Assembly (NCBI RefSeq): GCF_000472425.1
Contig: NZ_AXAI01000015.1
Coordinates: 62,001-126,000 of the forward strand
From: Bradyrhizobium sp. Tv2a-2
GTDB taxonomy: Bacteria; Pseudomonadota; Alphaproteobacteria; Rhizobiales; Xanthobacteraceae
Direction of reading: 5' to 3'
Length of the DNA: 64,000 nucleotides
The position numbers and the translations under genes are program-made. This document shows, piece by piece, positions 37,909 to 47,063 of the stretch; the stretch's first letter is position 1, and each line of letters begins with the position of its first letter. The notes beneath the pieces were generated by a model. The model was not told the origin of the DNA and ran no database searches. It worked only from the letters and a program-made list of their open reading frames with translations.

Positions 37909-38170
37909 GAGCCAAATAGCTCTTTTGGCCTTTCAGCGTTCGAACTTTGTTTAAAAAGGTTGCCTGCAGGCCACGTTTGTTGCGCTCGGGCAACATTTTT
38001 CGAACATTTGGCTCGCGCCGCAGTCCGCTCTTGCCCCCGCCGCTTTTTAGCCACACCCCTCCATGTAATGATGAGTTTGTAGGCTGATGGCCACGGCAGA
38101 GGCGGAACCAAACCCCAGCTCTTGAGGTTTGCTGTTCGGGACTGCGGGGCCTGATGGAGCAGGCTTCGCG

Positions 38171-39895
38171 ATGGACGCCAAGACCAATATCAAGGACAGG
38201 CTTCCGAGCCGTCATGTGACGGAAGGTCCTGCGCGCGCGCCCCATCGCTCCTACCTCTACGCCATGGGGCTGACCACCGAGCAGATTCACCAGCCTCTGA
38301 TTGGCGTTGCCTCTTGCTGGAATGAAGCCGCCCCTTGCAACATCGCGCTGATGCGCCAGGCCCAGGCCGTGAAGAAGGGCGTCTCGGCCGGCGGCGGCAC
38401 GCCGCGCGAGTTCTGCACCATTACCGTCACCGACGGCATGGCCATGGGCCATGACGGGATGCGCTCCTCGCTGCCGTCGCGCGAATGCATCGCCGATTCG
38501 GTCGAATTGACCGTACGCGGCCACGCCTATGACGCGCTGGTCGGGCTAGCCGGCTGCGACAAGTCGCTGCCGGGCATGATGATGGCCATGATCCGTCTGA
38601 ACGTGCCGTCGATTTTCATCTATGGCGGCTCGATCCTGCCGGGTAATTTCCGGGGCCAGCAGGTCACGGTCCAAGACATGTTCGAGGCCGTCGGCAAGCA
38701 CTCGGTCGGCGCCATGTCGGACGCCGATCTTGACGAGATCGAGCGCGTGGCATGCCCGTCTGCGGGTGCGTGCGGTGCACAATTCACCGCCAACACCATG
38801 GCGACGGTCTCCGAGGCGATGGGCCTTGCGCTGCCTTACTCGGCCGGCGCGCCGGCACCTTATGAGATCCGAGACGCTTTCTGCATGACTGCCGGCGAGC
38901 AGGTCATGGAGCTGGTCAAGGCCAACATTCGTCCGCGCGACATCGTCACCCGCAGAGCGCTGGAAAATGCTGCGGCCGTCGTTGCAGCATCCGGAGGCTC
39001 GACCAATGCCGCACTGCACCTGCCGGCGATCGCCCACGAGGCGGGCATCAAGTTCGATCTGTTCGACGTCGCCGAAATCTTCAAAAAGACACCATATGTC
39101 GCGGATTTGAAGCCCGGCGGTCGTTATGTCGCCAAAGACATGTTTGAAGCTGGCGGCATTCCGCTTCTGATGAAAACATTGCTCGACCATGGCCATCTGC
39201 ACGGCGATTGCTTGACCGTCACAGGCCGTACGATCGCCGACAATCTCAAAAGCGTGAAATGGAATCCGCACCAGGATGTCGTGCGGGAAGCGAACAACCC
39301 GATCACCGTCACTGGCGGTGTGGTCGGGCTGAAGGGAAACCTCGCGCCAGAAGGGGCGATCGTGAAAGTCGCGGGCATGTCGAACCTACGTTTTACCGGG
39401 CCGGCCCGCTGCTTCGACCGCGAGGAGGACGCTTTCGAGGCCGTCCAGAAGCGCACCTACAAAGAAGGCGAAGTCATCGTCATCCGCTACGAGGGGCCGC
39501 GCGGCGGCCCCGGCATGCGCGAAATGCTGCAGACGACTGCGGCACTGACCGGGCAGGGCATGGGCGGTAAAATCGCACTGATAACGGATGGCCGCTTCTC
39601 CGGCGCCACCCGCGGCTTCTGCATCGGCCATGTCGGCCCGGAGGCGGCGGTAGGTGGACCGATCGGACTGTTGCAGGACGGCGACATCATCGAGATCGAC
39701 GCAGTGGTCGGGACTCTTAACGTGAAATTGAGCGACGAAGAGCTTGCCAATCGCAAAACCAAGTGGCGCCCCCGAGAGACGAATCACACATCAGGGGCTC
39801 TCTGGAAGTATGCCCAGCAGGTTGGGCCGGCAATCGGAGGGGCCGTAACCCATCCGGGTGGTGCGCACGAGAAGCAATGCTATGCGAACATCTGA
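38171..39895 (+). CDS. ilvD: Dihydroxy-acid dehydratase
   Basis: A 574-residue Fe-S dehydratase forming 2-oxoacids in valine, isoleucine and CoA synthesis. Cluster cysteines are in VASCWNEAAPCN, LAGCDKSLPGM and CPSAGACGAQF. TDGRFSGATRGFCIGHVGPEA forms the C-terminal site. ATG 38171 gives the usual start; the extension from 38129 is untypical. The 262-bp region upstream holds no recognisable gene. Its last 14 bases overlap the exoR-like gene. Rhizobial genomes often have more than one ilvD paralogue, so this may not be the only one. Confidence 0.95.
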   Translation: MDAKTNIKDRLPSRHVTEGPARAPHRSYLYAMGLTTEQIHQPLIGVASCWNEAAPCNIALMRQAQAVKKGVSAGGGTPREFCTITVTDGMAMGHDGMRSSLPSRECIADSVELTVRGHAYDALVGLAGCDKSLPGMMMAMIRLNVPSIFIYGGSILPGNFRGQQVTVQDMFEAVGKHSVGAMSDADLDEIERVACPSAGACGAQFTANTMATVSEAMGLALPYSAGAPAPYEIRDAFCMTAGEQVMELVKANIRPRDIVTRRALENAAAVVAASGGSTNAALHLPAIAHEAGIKFDLFDVAEIFKKTPYVADLKPGGRYVAKDMFEAGGIPLLMKTLLDHGHLHGDCLTVTGRTIADNLKSVKWNPHQDVVREANNPITVTGGVVGLKGNLAPEGAIVKVAGMSNLRFTGPARCFDREEDAFEAVQKRTYKEGEVIVIRYEGPRGGPGMREMLQTTAALTGQGMGGKIALITDGRFSGATRGFCIGHVGPEAAVGGPIGLLQDGDIIEIDAVVGTLNVKLSDEELANRKTKWRPRETNHTSGALWKYAQQVGPAIGGAVTHPGGAHEKQCYANI

Positions 39896-40703
39896 GCGTA
39901 TCATCATCGCATTCATGGTCGGGGCGTGGTGGATCGCCCTGCCGGCGTTCGCCTTCGATGGCGCACCGGTCAACCAGGACCCCGTCCTTCCTGTAGCGTC
40001 GGGCCAGCCCGGCGCGGCTGCTGCGCTGAAGAAGGGCGCAGCCGCGGCCCAGGCGCAGGATACCACGCTCACCGCGCTGCAATATGCTGCAGAGGGCGGG
40101 CATCCCATCGCGCAGTGGAAGCTGGGCCGCATGTATGCCAATGGCGACGGCGTCGTACAGGACGATGTGCGCGCCTTCGACTATTTCAGCAAGATCGCCA
40201 ACGCGCATGCCGAGGACAGCCCGTCGGCACCGCAGGCCCAGATCGTGGCCAATGCCTTTGTCGCACTCGGGCGCTACTATCTGAACGGCATCCCGAACTC
40301 CAAGGTCAAGGCGGACCCGGACCGGGCGCGCGAGATGTTCTCCTACGCGGCGTCCTACTTCGGCAATGCTGACGCGCAATACGATCTTGCGCGGCTTTAT
40401 CTGAAGGCGCCTGACGCTTCGCCCGACAATTTCCGCTACGGCGCGCGCTGGCTTGGCCTCGCTGCGCAGAAGGGCCAGCACGAGGCGCAGGCACTGCTCG
40501 GGCAGATGCTGTTCAACGGCGACCGCCTGCCGAAGCAGGCCGCGCGCGGCCTGATGTGGCTGACGCTTGCCCGCGACAGCGCCGGTCCCGATGAGACCTG
40601 GATCAAGGAAAGCTACAACCGCGCTTTTGCCAAGGCGAACGACGACGACCGCGCCATGGCGCTGCAGATGCTTGAGCACTGGGTCCAGGGCAAGCGGGAT
40701 TGA
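39882..40703 (+). CDS. exoR: ExoR-like SEL1-repeat periplasmic regulator
   Basis: A 273-residue secreted protein. Residues 1-23 form a signal (ERIIIAFMVGAWWIALPAFAF). SEL1 repeats follow: HPIAQWKLGRMYANGDGVVQ, ANAFVALGRYYLNGIPNS, DAQYDLARLYLKAPDAS and EAQALLGQMLFNGDRL. The order and the WKLGRMYA segment match Sinorhizobium ExoR, which sits in the periplasm, holds the ExoS-ChvI kinase pair inactive and controls exopolysaccharide, motility and acid response. The ATG lies inside the last codons of ilvD (14-base overlap). The symbol rests on similarity from memory. Confidence 0.78.
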   Translation: MRTSERIIIAFMVGAWWIALPAFAFDGAPVNQDPVLPVASGQPGAAAALKKGAAAAQAQDTTLTALQYAAEGGHPIAQWKLGRMYANGDGVVQDDVRAFDYFSKIANAHAEDSPSAPQAQIVANAFVALGRYYLNGIPNSKVKADPDRAREMFSYAASYFGNADAQYDLARLYLKAPDASPDNFRYGARWLGLAAQKGQHEAQALLGQMLFNGDRLPKQAARGLMWLTLARDSAGPDETWIKESYNRAFAKANDDDRAMALQMLEHWVQGKRD

Positions 40704-40716
40704 GGCCGACGGGGTA

Positions 40717-40842
40717 GGATCCAGCCCGCGACGATGTCCGGCTGCTTGTTGGCGAGCCACCGCTCCAGCAGTACGGGGTCGACGCCCGCAAAACCGCACA
40801 GGCGGCGTCGGCATCCGCCGGACTTGCGTCGCGAATTTTCAC
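40717..40842 (-). pseudogene. Truncated GNAT acetyltransferase
   Basis: A GTG at 40842 preceded by AGGAG opens MKIRDASPADADAACAVLR, a typical GNAT N-terminus. In another frame the same strand then reads LERWLANKQPDIVAGWI, which continues such proteins. A frameshift and internal loss therefore separate them. The rest of the gene, including the acetyl-CoA-binding Q/RxxGxG/A motif, is absent where exoR ends. It is a 5' remnant left between exoR and xth. Confidence 0.7.
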
Positions 40843-40862
40843 TTTGCGCTCCTAACCGCGCC

Positions 40863-41654
40863 TCACGCCGTCTCCAGATCCAGATCGGCCCACACCGGCA
40901 CATGGTCCGACGGCTTGTCCCAGCCGCGCACATAACTGTCGATGCCGACATCGATCAGGCGGTCGCTGGCCTGTGGCGAGAGCAGGAGGTGGTCGATACG
41001 CAGGCCCCAGTTCTTCTGCCAGGCGCCGGCCTGATAGTCCCAGAAGGTGTATTGGCCGGGTGCATCGGTCACGGCGCGCACCGCATCAGTCAGCCCAAGG
41101 CCGAGCAGGGACTGAAAGGCCTCGCGGGTCGTGGGCCGGAACAGGGCATCGTTGACCCAGGCGGGCGGATTATAGACGTCGGCGGCCGCCGGGATCACGT
41201 TAAAGTCGCCTGCGAGGATCAGCGGCTCCTCTGCCTTGAGGCGCTCCCGAGAGTACTCGAGAAGGCGCGACATCCATTTGAGTTTGTAGGGGTATTTGTC
41301 GCTGTCGGCCGGGTTGCCGTTGGGCAGATAGAGGCAGGCGATGCGCAGCGCGCCGCCCTTGTGGGTCACGACGCCCTCGAGGAAGCGGGCATGGGCGTCC
41401 TCGTCGTCACCGGCGAGCCCCGACTTGGTCTCATCGAATGGCAGCTTCGAGAGTAGCGCCACGCCGTTGAAGGTCTTCTGGCCGTGGGTGACGACGTTAT
41501 AGCCGAGCGCCTCGACCTCCAGCCGCGGGAAGGCGTCGTCGGTGCATTTGATTTCCTGCAGGCAGACGATGTCGGGCTCGCACTCGGTCAGCCAGGTCGT
41601 GAGGTGCTCGATACGCTGTCTGATCGAATTGACGTTCCAGGTGGCGATGCGCAT
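40863..41654 (-). CDS. xth: Exodeoxyribonuclease III (Xth family)
   Basis: A 263-residue AP endonuclease and 3'-5' exonuclease for base-excision repair. ATWNVNSIRQRIEHL (Asn), CLQEIKCTD (metal Glu), LAGDFNVIP (Asp/Asn) and the C-terminal RIDHLLLS and SDHVPVWADL are intact. ATG 41654 gives the canonical MRIATWN start. The length matches E. coli XthA. The 3' end is 20 bp from the GNAT remnant. Confidence 0.95.
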   Translation of the reverse strand: MRIATWNVNSIRQRIEHLTTWLTECEPDIVCLQEIKCTDDAFPRLEVEALGYNVVTHGQKTFNGVALLSKLPFDETKSGLAGDDEDAHARFLEGVVTHKGGALRIACLYLPNGNPADSDKYPYKLKWMSRLLEYSRERLKAEEPLILAGDFNVIPAAADVYNPPAWVNDALFRPTTREAFQSLLGLGLTDAVRAVTDAPGQYTFWDYQAGAWQKNWGLRIDHLLLSPQASDRLIDVGIDSYVRGWDKPSDHVPVWADLDLETA

Positions 41655-41689
41655 GAGAATTCCAGCCGCTGGATGAGCAAAAAAACGAG

Positions 41690-41815
41690 GGACGAGGTGG
41701 CGCGAAGCGCCGGGTGAGGAGCCGCAGTTCGATCGAGGGACATAACCCCTCACCGGGATCGCATCTTTCGATGCGATCCGACCTCTCCCACGGGGAGAGT
41801 CAACCGAGTTCGCAG
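41690..41815. repeat. Dispersed intergenic repeat with perfect hairpin
   Basis: The stem GGATCGCATC (41756-41765) and GATGCGATCC (41770-41779) has a TTTC loop. Flanking CCCCTCACC and CCTCTCCCACGGGGAGAG segments resemble a boilerplate repeat I recall from Bradyrhizobium genomes. It separates xth and erpA. Confidence 0.6.
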
Positions 41816-41843
41816 CGGCTAAGCGATTTTATAGCCAGAATTA

Positions 41844-42179
41844 TCAGATCGAAAAACTAGTGCCGCAGCCGCAGGACGCGGTGGCGTTGGGGTTATGCAC
41901 GCGAAATGACGCGCCAATCAGGTCGTCGACGAAATCGACCTCCGAGCCTGCCAGAAACGGCACCGAGGCCGAATCGACCAGCACCACTGCATTCTCGCGC
42001 TCGATCACGAGATCATCCTCGGCCCTGGCGCGGTCAACGTCGAATTTATACTGGAACCCGGAGCAGCCGCCGCCTTCCACCGAGATGCGCAACATGGCAC
42101 CGGCGCCTTCGCCCTTCAGGATCTCGCCGATACGGCGGGCGGCGCGCTCGCTGATGGTCACGGCTGCTTTCATCTTCAT
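41844..42179 (-). CDS. erpA: Fe-S cluster assembly A-type carrier
   Basis: A 111-residue A-type carrier delivering Fe-S clusters. The three cluster cysteines are in EGGGCSGFQYKF and the C-terminal SCGCGTSF. The first ATG follows GAGAGAGAT; the ATG two codons later is also possible. IscA and ErpA cannot be separated firmly from sequence alone; ErpA fits because no suf or isc genes are adjacent. It is divergent from dgt. Confidence 0.88.
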   Translation of the reverse strand: MKMKAAVTISERAARRIGEILKGEGAGAMLRISVEGGGCSGFQYKFDVDRARAEDDLVIERENAVVLVDSASVPFLAGSEVDFVDDLIGASFRVHNPNATASCGCGTSFSI

Positions 42180-42285
42180 ATCTCTCTCGGCTCTCTGCGC
42201 GTCATGACCAATTCATTGGTATCCCGCGCCCGCCATAGTTAAGTACAGAGACCCAAGGAATCAAATGGATAGGGACTAAAAACCC

Positions 42286-43494
42286 GTGTCAGTCGGAATG
42301 GCTGCCCCCCGCGCGCTATATGCCTGCGATCCCGAGAAAAGCCGGGGGCGGCTTTATGACGAGCGGCCGAGCCGCACCCGCAGTGCCTTCCGCAGGGATT
42401 GCGACCGGGTGATTCACTCCACCGGATTCCGGCGGTTGAAGCATAAAACCCAGGTCTTCGTGTTCCACGAGGGCGATCATTACCGCACCAGGCTCACCCA
42501 TTCCCTCGAGGTCGCCCAAATTGCCCGCGCGCTGGCCCGCCAGCTCGGCCTGGACGAGGATCTCACGGAGACGCTGGCACTGGCCCACGACCTCGGCCAT
42601 CCGCCGTTCGGCCATGCCGGCGAGCGGGCGCTGGACGCCTGCCTGAAGGACCATGGCGGCTTCGACCATAACGCGCAGTCGCTCCGCGTCGTCACCGCGC
42701 TGGAGCACCGCTATCCCGGCTTCGATGGGCTCAATCTGACCTGGGAATCGCTGGAGGGCATCGTCAAGCACAACGGCCCACTGACTGCGCACGACGACAC
42801 GCCGCTGCCGCGCTACCGCGAGCGCGGCATCCCGGTCGGGATCGCCGATTTCGTTAAAATCCTCGATCTCGAGCTCTGGAGCTTTGCCTCGCTGGAGGCA
42901 CAGGTTGCAGCGGTTGCCGACGATATCGCCTATGATGCGCATGACATCGACGACGGCCTGCGCGCCGGGCTGTTCTCGATCGACGACCTCAGGTCGATGC
43001 CCGTGCCCGAGGCCATGATCGCTGCGATCGACCGCCGCTATCCCGGCCTCGATGCGGATCGCCGCGGCGCAGAGCTGGTGCGTGAGCTGATTTCCTATTT
43101 CATCAATGCGGTGGTGACGGAGGCCGAGCGGCTTTTGGCCGAAGTGAGGCCCGCTTCGGTCGATGAGGTCCGCAACGCCGGCCGGCAGCTGATCGCGTTC
43201 ACGCCGGAGGTCGCAAGCACTGAGGCCGCCATCAAGGCCTTTCTTTGGGAGCACATGTACCGCCATGAGCGGGTGATGCGCATCATGGGGGATGCCGAGC
43301 GGATCGTCTTAGACCTCTTTGCCCGCTATGCGCAGGACCCCGATGATTTGCCTGAGGAATGGCGGGAAGGCACACGGGGCGTGACCGGCGCGGCCCGGGC
43401 GAGGCGGATCGGTAATTTCATTGCCGGCATGACCGATCGTTTCGCGCTGACCGAGCACCAAAGGCTTTTTGACTCGACACCGGATTTGCGTTAG
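42286..43494 (+). CDS. dgt: Deoxyguanosinetriphosphate triphosphohydrolase-like protein
   Basis: A 402-residue HD-domain hydrolase removing triphosphate from dNTPs. RLTHSLEVAQIARALARQL (first His), LAHDLGHPPFGHAGE (HD) and IAYDAHDIDDG (late Asp) form the metal site. GTG 42286 gives the start MSVGMAAPRA that I recall for the family in Bradyrhizobium; ATG 42298 is the alternative. argS follows after 9 bp, so the two are co-transcribed. Confidence 0.94.
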   Translation: MSVGMAAPRALYACDPEKSRGRLYDERPSRTRSAFRRDCDRVIHSTGFRRLKHKTQVFVFHEGDHYRTRLTHSLEVAQIARALARQLGLDEDLTETLALAHDLGHPPFGHAGERALDACLKDHGGFDHNAQSLRVVTALEHRYPGFDGLNLTWESLEGIVKHNGPLTAHDDTPLPRYRERGIPVGIADFVKILDLELWSFASLEAQVAAVADDIAYDAHDIDDGLRAGLFSIDDLRSMPVPEAMIAAIDRRYPGLDADRRGAELVRELISYFINAVVTEAERLLAEVRPASVDEVRNAGRQLIAFTPEVASTEAAIKAFLWEHMYRHERVMRIMGDAERIVLDLFARYAQDPDDLPEEWREGTRGVTGAARARRIGNFIAGMTDRFALTEHQRLFDSTPDLR

Positions 43495-43503
43495 GCGGCG
43501 GCC

Positions 43504-45303
43504 ATGGCCGAGACCCCCGCAACCCCACATCTTTTCGCCGACATGCTCGCTCGCGTGCACGCAATTTGTGCTGCGCTGGCCAAGGAGGGGAATTGGCCTG
43601 AGGACATCGACTTCTCGCGTGTGGTGGTGGAACCGCCGCGCGAGACCAGCCATGGCGACATGGCGACCAATGCCGCGATGGTGCTGGCCAAGGAGGCGAA
43701 GAACAAGCCGCGGGAGCTCGCCGAGAAGATCGCCGCGCGGCTCTCCGCCGATCCGCTGGTCACCAGGGTCGACGTCGCCGGTCCCGGCTTCATCAATCTG
43801 ACGCTGAAGCCGGAAGCCTGGGCCGATGCACTGCGCACCGTGCTGTCCGAGGGTGAGGCGTATGGCCGCAGCACGCCGCGCGGAGGCGCAAGAGTGAACG
43901 TCGAATATGTCTCGGCCAATCCGACCGGGCCGATGCATGTCGGCCATTGCCGGGGCGCGGTGTTTGGCGATGCGCTCTCCAATTTGCTCGCCTTCGGCGG
44001 TCACGATGTCACGCGCGAGTATTACATCAACGACGCCGGCGCCCAGGTCGATGTGCTCGGCCGCTCCGCTTTCCTGCGCTATCGCGAGGCGCTGGGCGAA
44101 ACGATCAGCATTCCCGAAGGCCTCTATCCCGGCGACTATCTGAAGCCGGTCGGGCAGGCCCTGGCCGCCGAATATGGCGATCGCTTGCGCACGATGAGCG
44201 AAGCCGAATGGCTGCCGATCGCGCGCGACGAGGCGATCGCGATGATGATGGAGATGATCAAGGGCGATCTCGCCGCGCTCAACATCCATCACGACGTTTT
44301 CTTCTCCGAGCGCTCGCTTGTCTCCGGCGGCAGTAACAAGGTCGCCGAGACCATCGATTTCTTGCGCGAGCGCGGCGATGTCTATGAGGGCCGCCTGCCG
44401 CCGCCGAAGGGCGCGCCGGTGGAGGATTGGGAAGACCGCGAGCAGCTTCTGTTCCGCGCCACCGCTTACGGCGACGATGTCGATCGTCCGTTGATCAAGT
44501 CGGATGGTTCCTACACCTATTTCGCCTCCGACATCGCTAACCACAAGAGCAAGTTCGATCGCGGCTTTGCCGATCTGATCGACGTGTTCGGCGCCGACCA
44601 TGGCGGCTACATCAAGCGCATGCAGGCAGCGGTGAAGGCTGTGACCGCCGGGCAGGCCGTGCTCGACGTCAAGATCGTGCAGCTCGTGAAGCTGCTCCGC
44701 AACGGCGAGCCGGTGAAGATGTCGAAGCGTTCAGGCGACTTCGTCACCTTGCGCGAGGTGGTCGACGAGGTCGGCCGCGACGCCGTGCGCTTCATGATGC
44801 TCTATCGCAAGAACGATGCGGTGCTGGATTTCGACCTCGCCAAGGTGATCGAGCAGTCGCGCGACAATCCGGTGTTCTATGTGCAGTACGGGCACGCTCG
44901 CGGCTACTCGATCTTCCGCAACGCGCGGGAGGTGGTTCCTGACCTGCCGGTGCGCCCCGAGGAGAGCGCCGCGCGCCTGGCCAATCTGGCCAAAGCGCCG
45001 GTCGAGCGGCTGACCGACTCGGCCGAGCTCAGCCTGCTCAAGCAGCTCGCGCTTTACCCCCGCACCGTCGAATCGGCGGCGGCCAGCCATGAGCCGCACC
45101 GAATTGCGTTTTACCTCTATGATTTAGCATCCGAGTTCCACGCGCTCTGGACGAAGGGGCGCGATTTGCCGTATTTACGCTTCATTATCCCTGATGATGC
45201 AGGGTTGACCATGGCACGGCTGGCCATGGTCCAGGGGGTCGTCTCGGTACTGGCATCGGGGCTTGCCATTTTGGGCGTCCACGCACCGGACGAAATGCGT
45301 TAG
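43504..45303 (+). CDS. argS: Arginyl-tRNA synthetase
   Basis: A 599-residue class I synthetase. An N-terminal Add1 domain binds tRNA. PTGPMHVGHCRGAVFGDALS holds the HIGH motif, KMSKRSGDFVTL the KMSKS loop, and a C-terminal DALR anticodon domain ends at HAPDEMR. It starts 9 bp after dgt and is followed after 117 bp by the SPOR gene. Confidence 0.97.
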   Translation: MAETPATPHLFADMLARVHAICAALAKEGNWPEDIDFSRVVVEPPRETSHGDMATNAAMVLAKEAKNKPRELAEKIAARLSADPLVTRVDVAGPGFINLTLKPEAWADALRTVLSEGEAYGRSTPRGGARVNVEYVSANPTGPMHVGHCRGAVFGDALSNLLAFGGHDVTREYYINDAGAQVDVLGRSAFLRYREALGETISIPEGLYPGDYLKPVGQALAAEYGDRLRTMSEAEWLPIARDEAIAMMMEMIKGDLAALNIHHDVFFSERSLVSGGSNKVAETIDFLRERGDVYEGRLPPPKGAPVEDWEDREQLLFRATAYGDDVDRPLIKSDGSYTYFASDIANHKSKFDRGFADLIDVFGADHGGYIKRMQAAVKAVTAGQAVLDVKIVQLVKLLRNGEPVKMSKRSGDFVTLREVVDEVGRDAVRFMMLYRKNDAVLDFDLAKVIEQSRDNPVFYVQYGHARGYSIFRNAREVVPDLPVRPEESAARLANLAKAPVERLTDSAELSLLKQLALYPRTVESAAASHEPHRIAFYLYDLASEFHALWTKGRDLPYLRFIIPDDAGLTMARLAMVQGVVSVLASGLAILGVHAPDEMR

Positions 45304-45420
45304 TTCTGGTGGAGTGCGCCCAGGTTGGGTTGGGCGACCGGTGGACGTATCACGACACAAGCCGGCCAGCATTTAGTTACGAGACGGGGGCGGCCTTCTC
45401 GAGGGAAATGCAGCATCACG

Positions 45421-47016
45421 ATGGCTGATCGATATCAGGACAGAGCTTACGCAGGCCACAGTCGCAGCGGCGACCAACATGATTCTGACCGCGGCGAGAG
45501 CGATCCGTTGGCCGAACTCGCGCGGCTGATCGGTCAGACCGATTCGCTCGGCAATTTGGGCAAAGGCGGATCGGCACAGCAGCCTGTGCCGCGACACGAG
45601 CCGCACCAGCAGGACTACTACAGCGAAGACGATTACAGGCAGCCGGAACCGGAGCCGCCGCCTGTGCCTGCGGGGCCGCCTGCCTGGATGCAGCGCGCCA
45701 ATATACGGCGCGATATGCCGCGTGAGGCACCGAGAGTGGTCGCGCGAGATAACCCGCGCGCTCTGCCGCCGGAGCCTGAGCCGGAACGCGATGACTACCG
45801 CAGCGCCGTACACCCGCTGCACCGCTATGCACAGCAGCCGCAGGTCGCGCCGCCGCAGCCGGACGATTATTACGACGAGCAGCCGGCCCATCAGCACCAA
45901 GCCTATCACCAGCAGGCTTATCAGCACGATCCACAGGCTTATGTGGAGGCCGAACAGGAAACCGATGCGTCGCGCTATGACGATGCGCTCTATGGCCAGA
46001 TCGAGAACGGCGCACAGGACTTCCAGCGCGATCCGGCCTATCCGGACGACCCTTACGCCTATCAGGGCGAGTATGACGAGGAACTGGACGAGCCCCAAAA
46101 GCGCCGCGGCCTGCCGCTCAAGGTTGCCGCAGTTTTGGCGCTCGGCGTGTTTGGGGTGGCAGCGGCCTACGGCTACCACAGCTATGTCGGCTCGACCCGC
46201 TCCAGCGAGATCCCGATCATCAAGGCCGACAACAGTCCGACCAAGATCGTGCCCCAGCAATCGGATTCGGGCGCCAAGGTGCCGGACCGCATGGTGACGG
46301 GCGACGGCACAGAGAAGATGGTGTCGCGCGAGGAGCAGCCGGTCGACGTAAACTCCCGCAATGTCGGTCCGCGCGTGGTGTTTCCGCCCTTGAACCAGAA
46401 CGCCAATCCGCCGCCGGTCGCGAGCGTGGCGCCGACCGCCATGCCGGCCGCGCCACCGCCTGGCTCGGCCGGGGCGGCTCCGGGCGGCACGTTGCCGAAC
46501 GGCGAGCCGCGCAAGATCAAGACCTTTTCGGTGAAGGGCGACCAGCCCGATCCGTCCGCCTTGCCAGTCAACGCCCAGCCACAAGCTGCCCCGCCTGCGA
46601 CGGCAGCCAAGAATGCGAAGGCGGCCCGGACGCCGCCCAGCCAGGCCAATGCCAGCGCCAACGGGCCGCTGTCGCTGTCGCCGCAGGGGCAGCCGGTGGA
46701 AACCGGCACCCAGATCGCCGCGACCAACCCGGCCCAGGTCGTGCCGAGCGCACCGGCGAGCGGTAGCGGCGGCTACTTGATCCAGGTCTCCTCGCAGCGA
46801 AGCGAAGCGGATGCACAGTCTTCGTTCCGGGCGCTGCAGAGCAAGTTCCCGACGGTCCTGGGCTCGCAGACGCCGGTGATCCGGCGCGCCGATCTGGGCG
46901 AGAAGGGCACCGTCTACCGCGCGATGGTAGGCCCATTCGGTTCACAGGAGGAGGCCGACCAGTTCTGCAACAACTACAGGAGCGCTGGCGGCCAGTGCTT
47001 AAGGGTGAAGAACTGA
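45421..47016 (+). CDS. SPOR-domain inner-membrane protein
   Basis: A 531-residue bitopic protein. The N-terminal 220 cytoplasmic residues are rich in Gln, Pro, His and acidic residues and largely disordered, with LAELARLIGQ near residue 30 conserved. One helix lies near 222-245 (LKVAAVLALGVFGVAAAYGY). After a Pro/Ala linker, the C-terminal SPOR domain (YLIQVSSQRSEADAQSSF to QFCNNYRSAGGQC) binds denuded septal glycan. The place between argS and nagZ is conserved in Rhizobiales. It is probably a division or septal protein. Confidence 0.9.
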   Translation: MADRYQDRAYAGHSRSGDQHDSDRGESDPLAELARLIGQTDSLGNLGKGGSAQQPVPRHEPHQQDYYSEDDYRQPEPEPPPVPAGPPAWMQRANIRRDMPREAPRVVARDNPRALPPEPEPERDDYRSAVHPLHRYAQQPQVAPPQPDDYYDEQPAHQHQAYHQQAYQHDPQAYVEAEQETDASRYDDALYGQIENGAQDFQRDPAYPDDPYAYQGEYDEELDEPQKRRGLPLKVAAVLALGVFGVAAAYGYHSYVGSTRSSEIPIIKADNSPTKIVPQQSDSGAKVPDRMVTGDGTEKMVSREEQPVDVNSRNVGPRVVFPPLNQNANPPPVASVAPTAMPAAPPPGSAGAAPGGTLPNGEPRKIKTFSVKGDQPDPSALPVNAQPQAAPPATAAKNAKAARTPPSQANASANGPLSLSPQGQPVETGTQIAATNPAQVVPSAPASGSGGYLIQVSSQRSEADAQSSFRALQSKFPTVLGSQTPVIRRADLGEKGTVYRAMVGPFGSQEEADQFCNNYRSAGGQCLRVKN

Positions 47017-47063
47017 CAGCCCTTTCTTGACCCCTCGATCCAGGGCGGGCTATTCGGCCTGAT

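Noticed and set aside
37909..38170. Possible attenuator or leader peptide upstream of ilvD
   Set aside because: Short GTTGCC/GGCAAC arms exist, but there is no run of Ile, Val or Leu codons and no convincing terminator stem.
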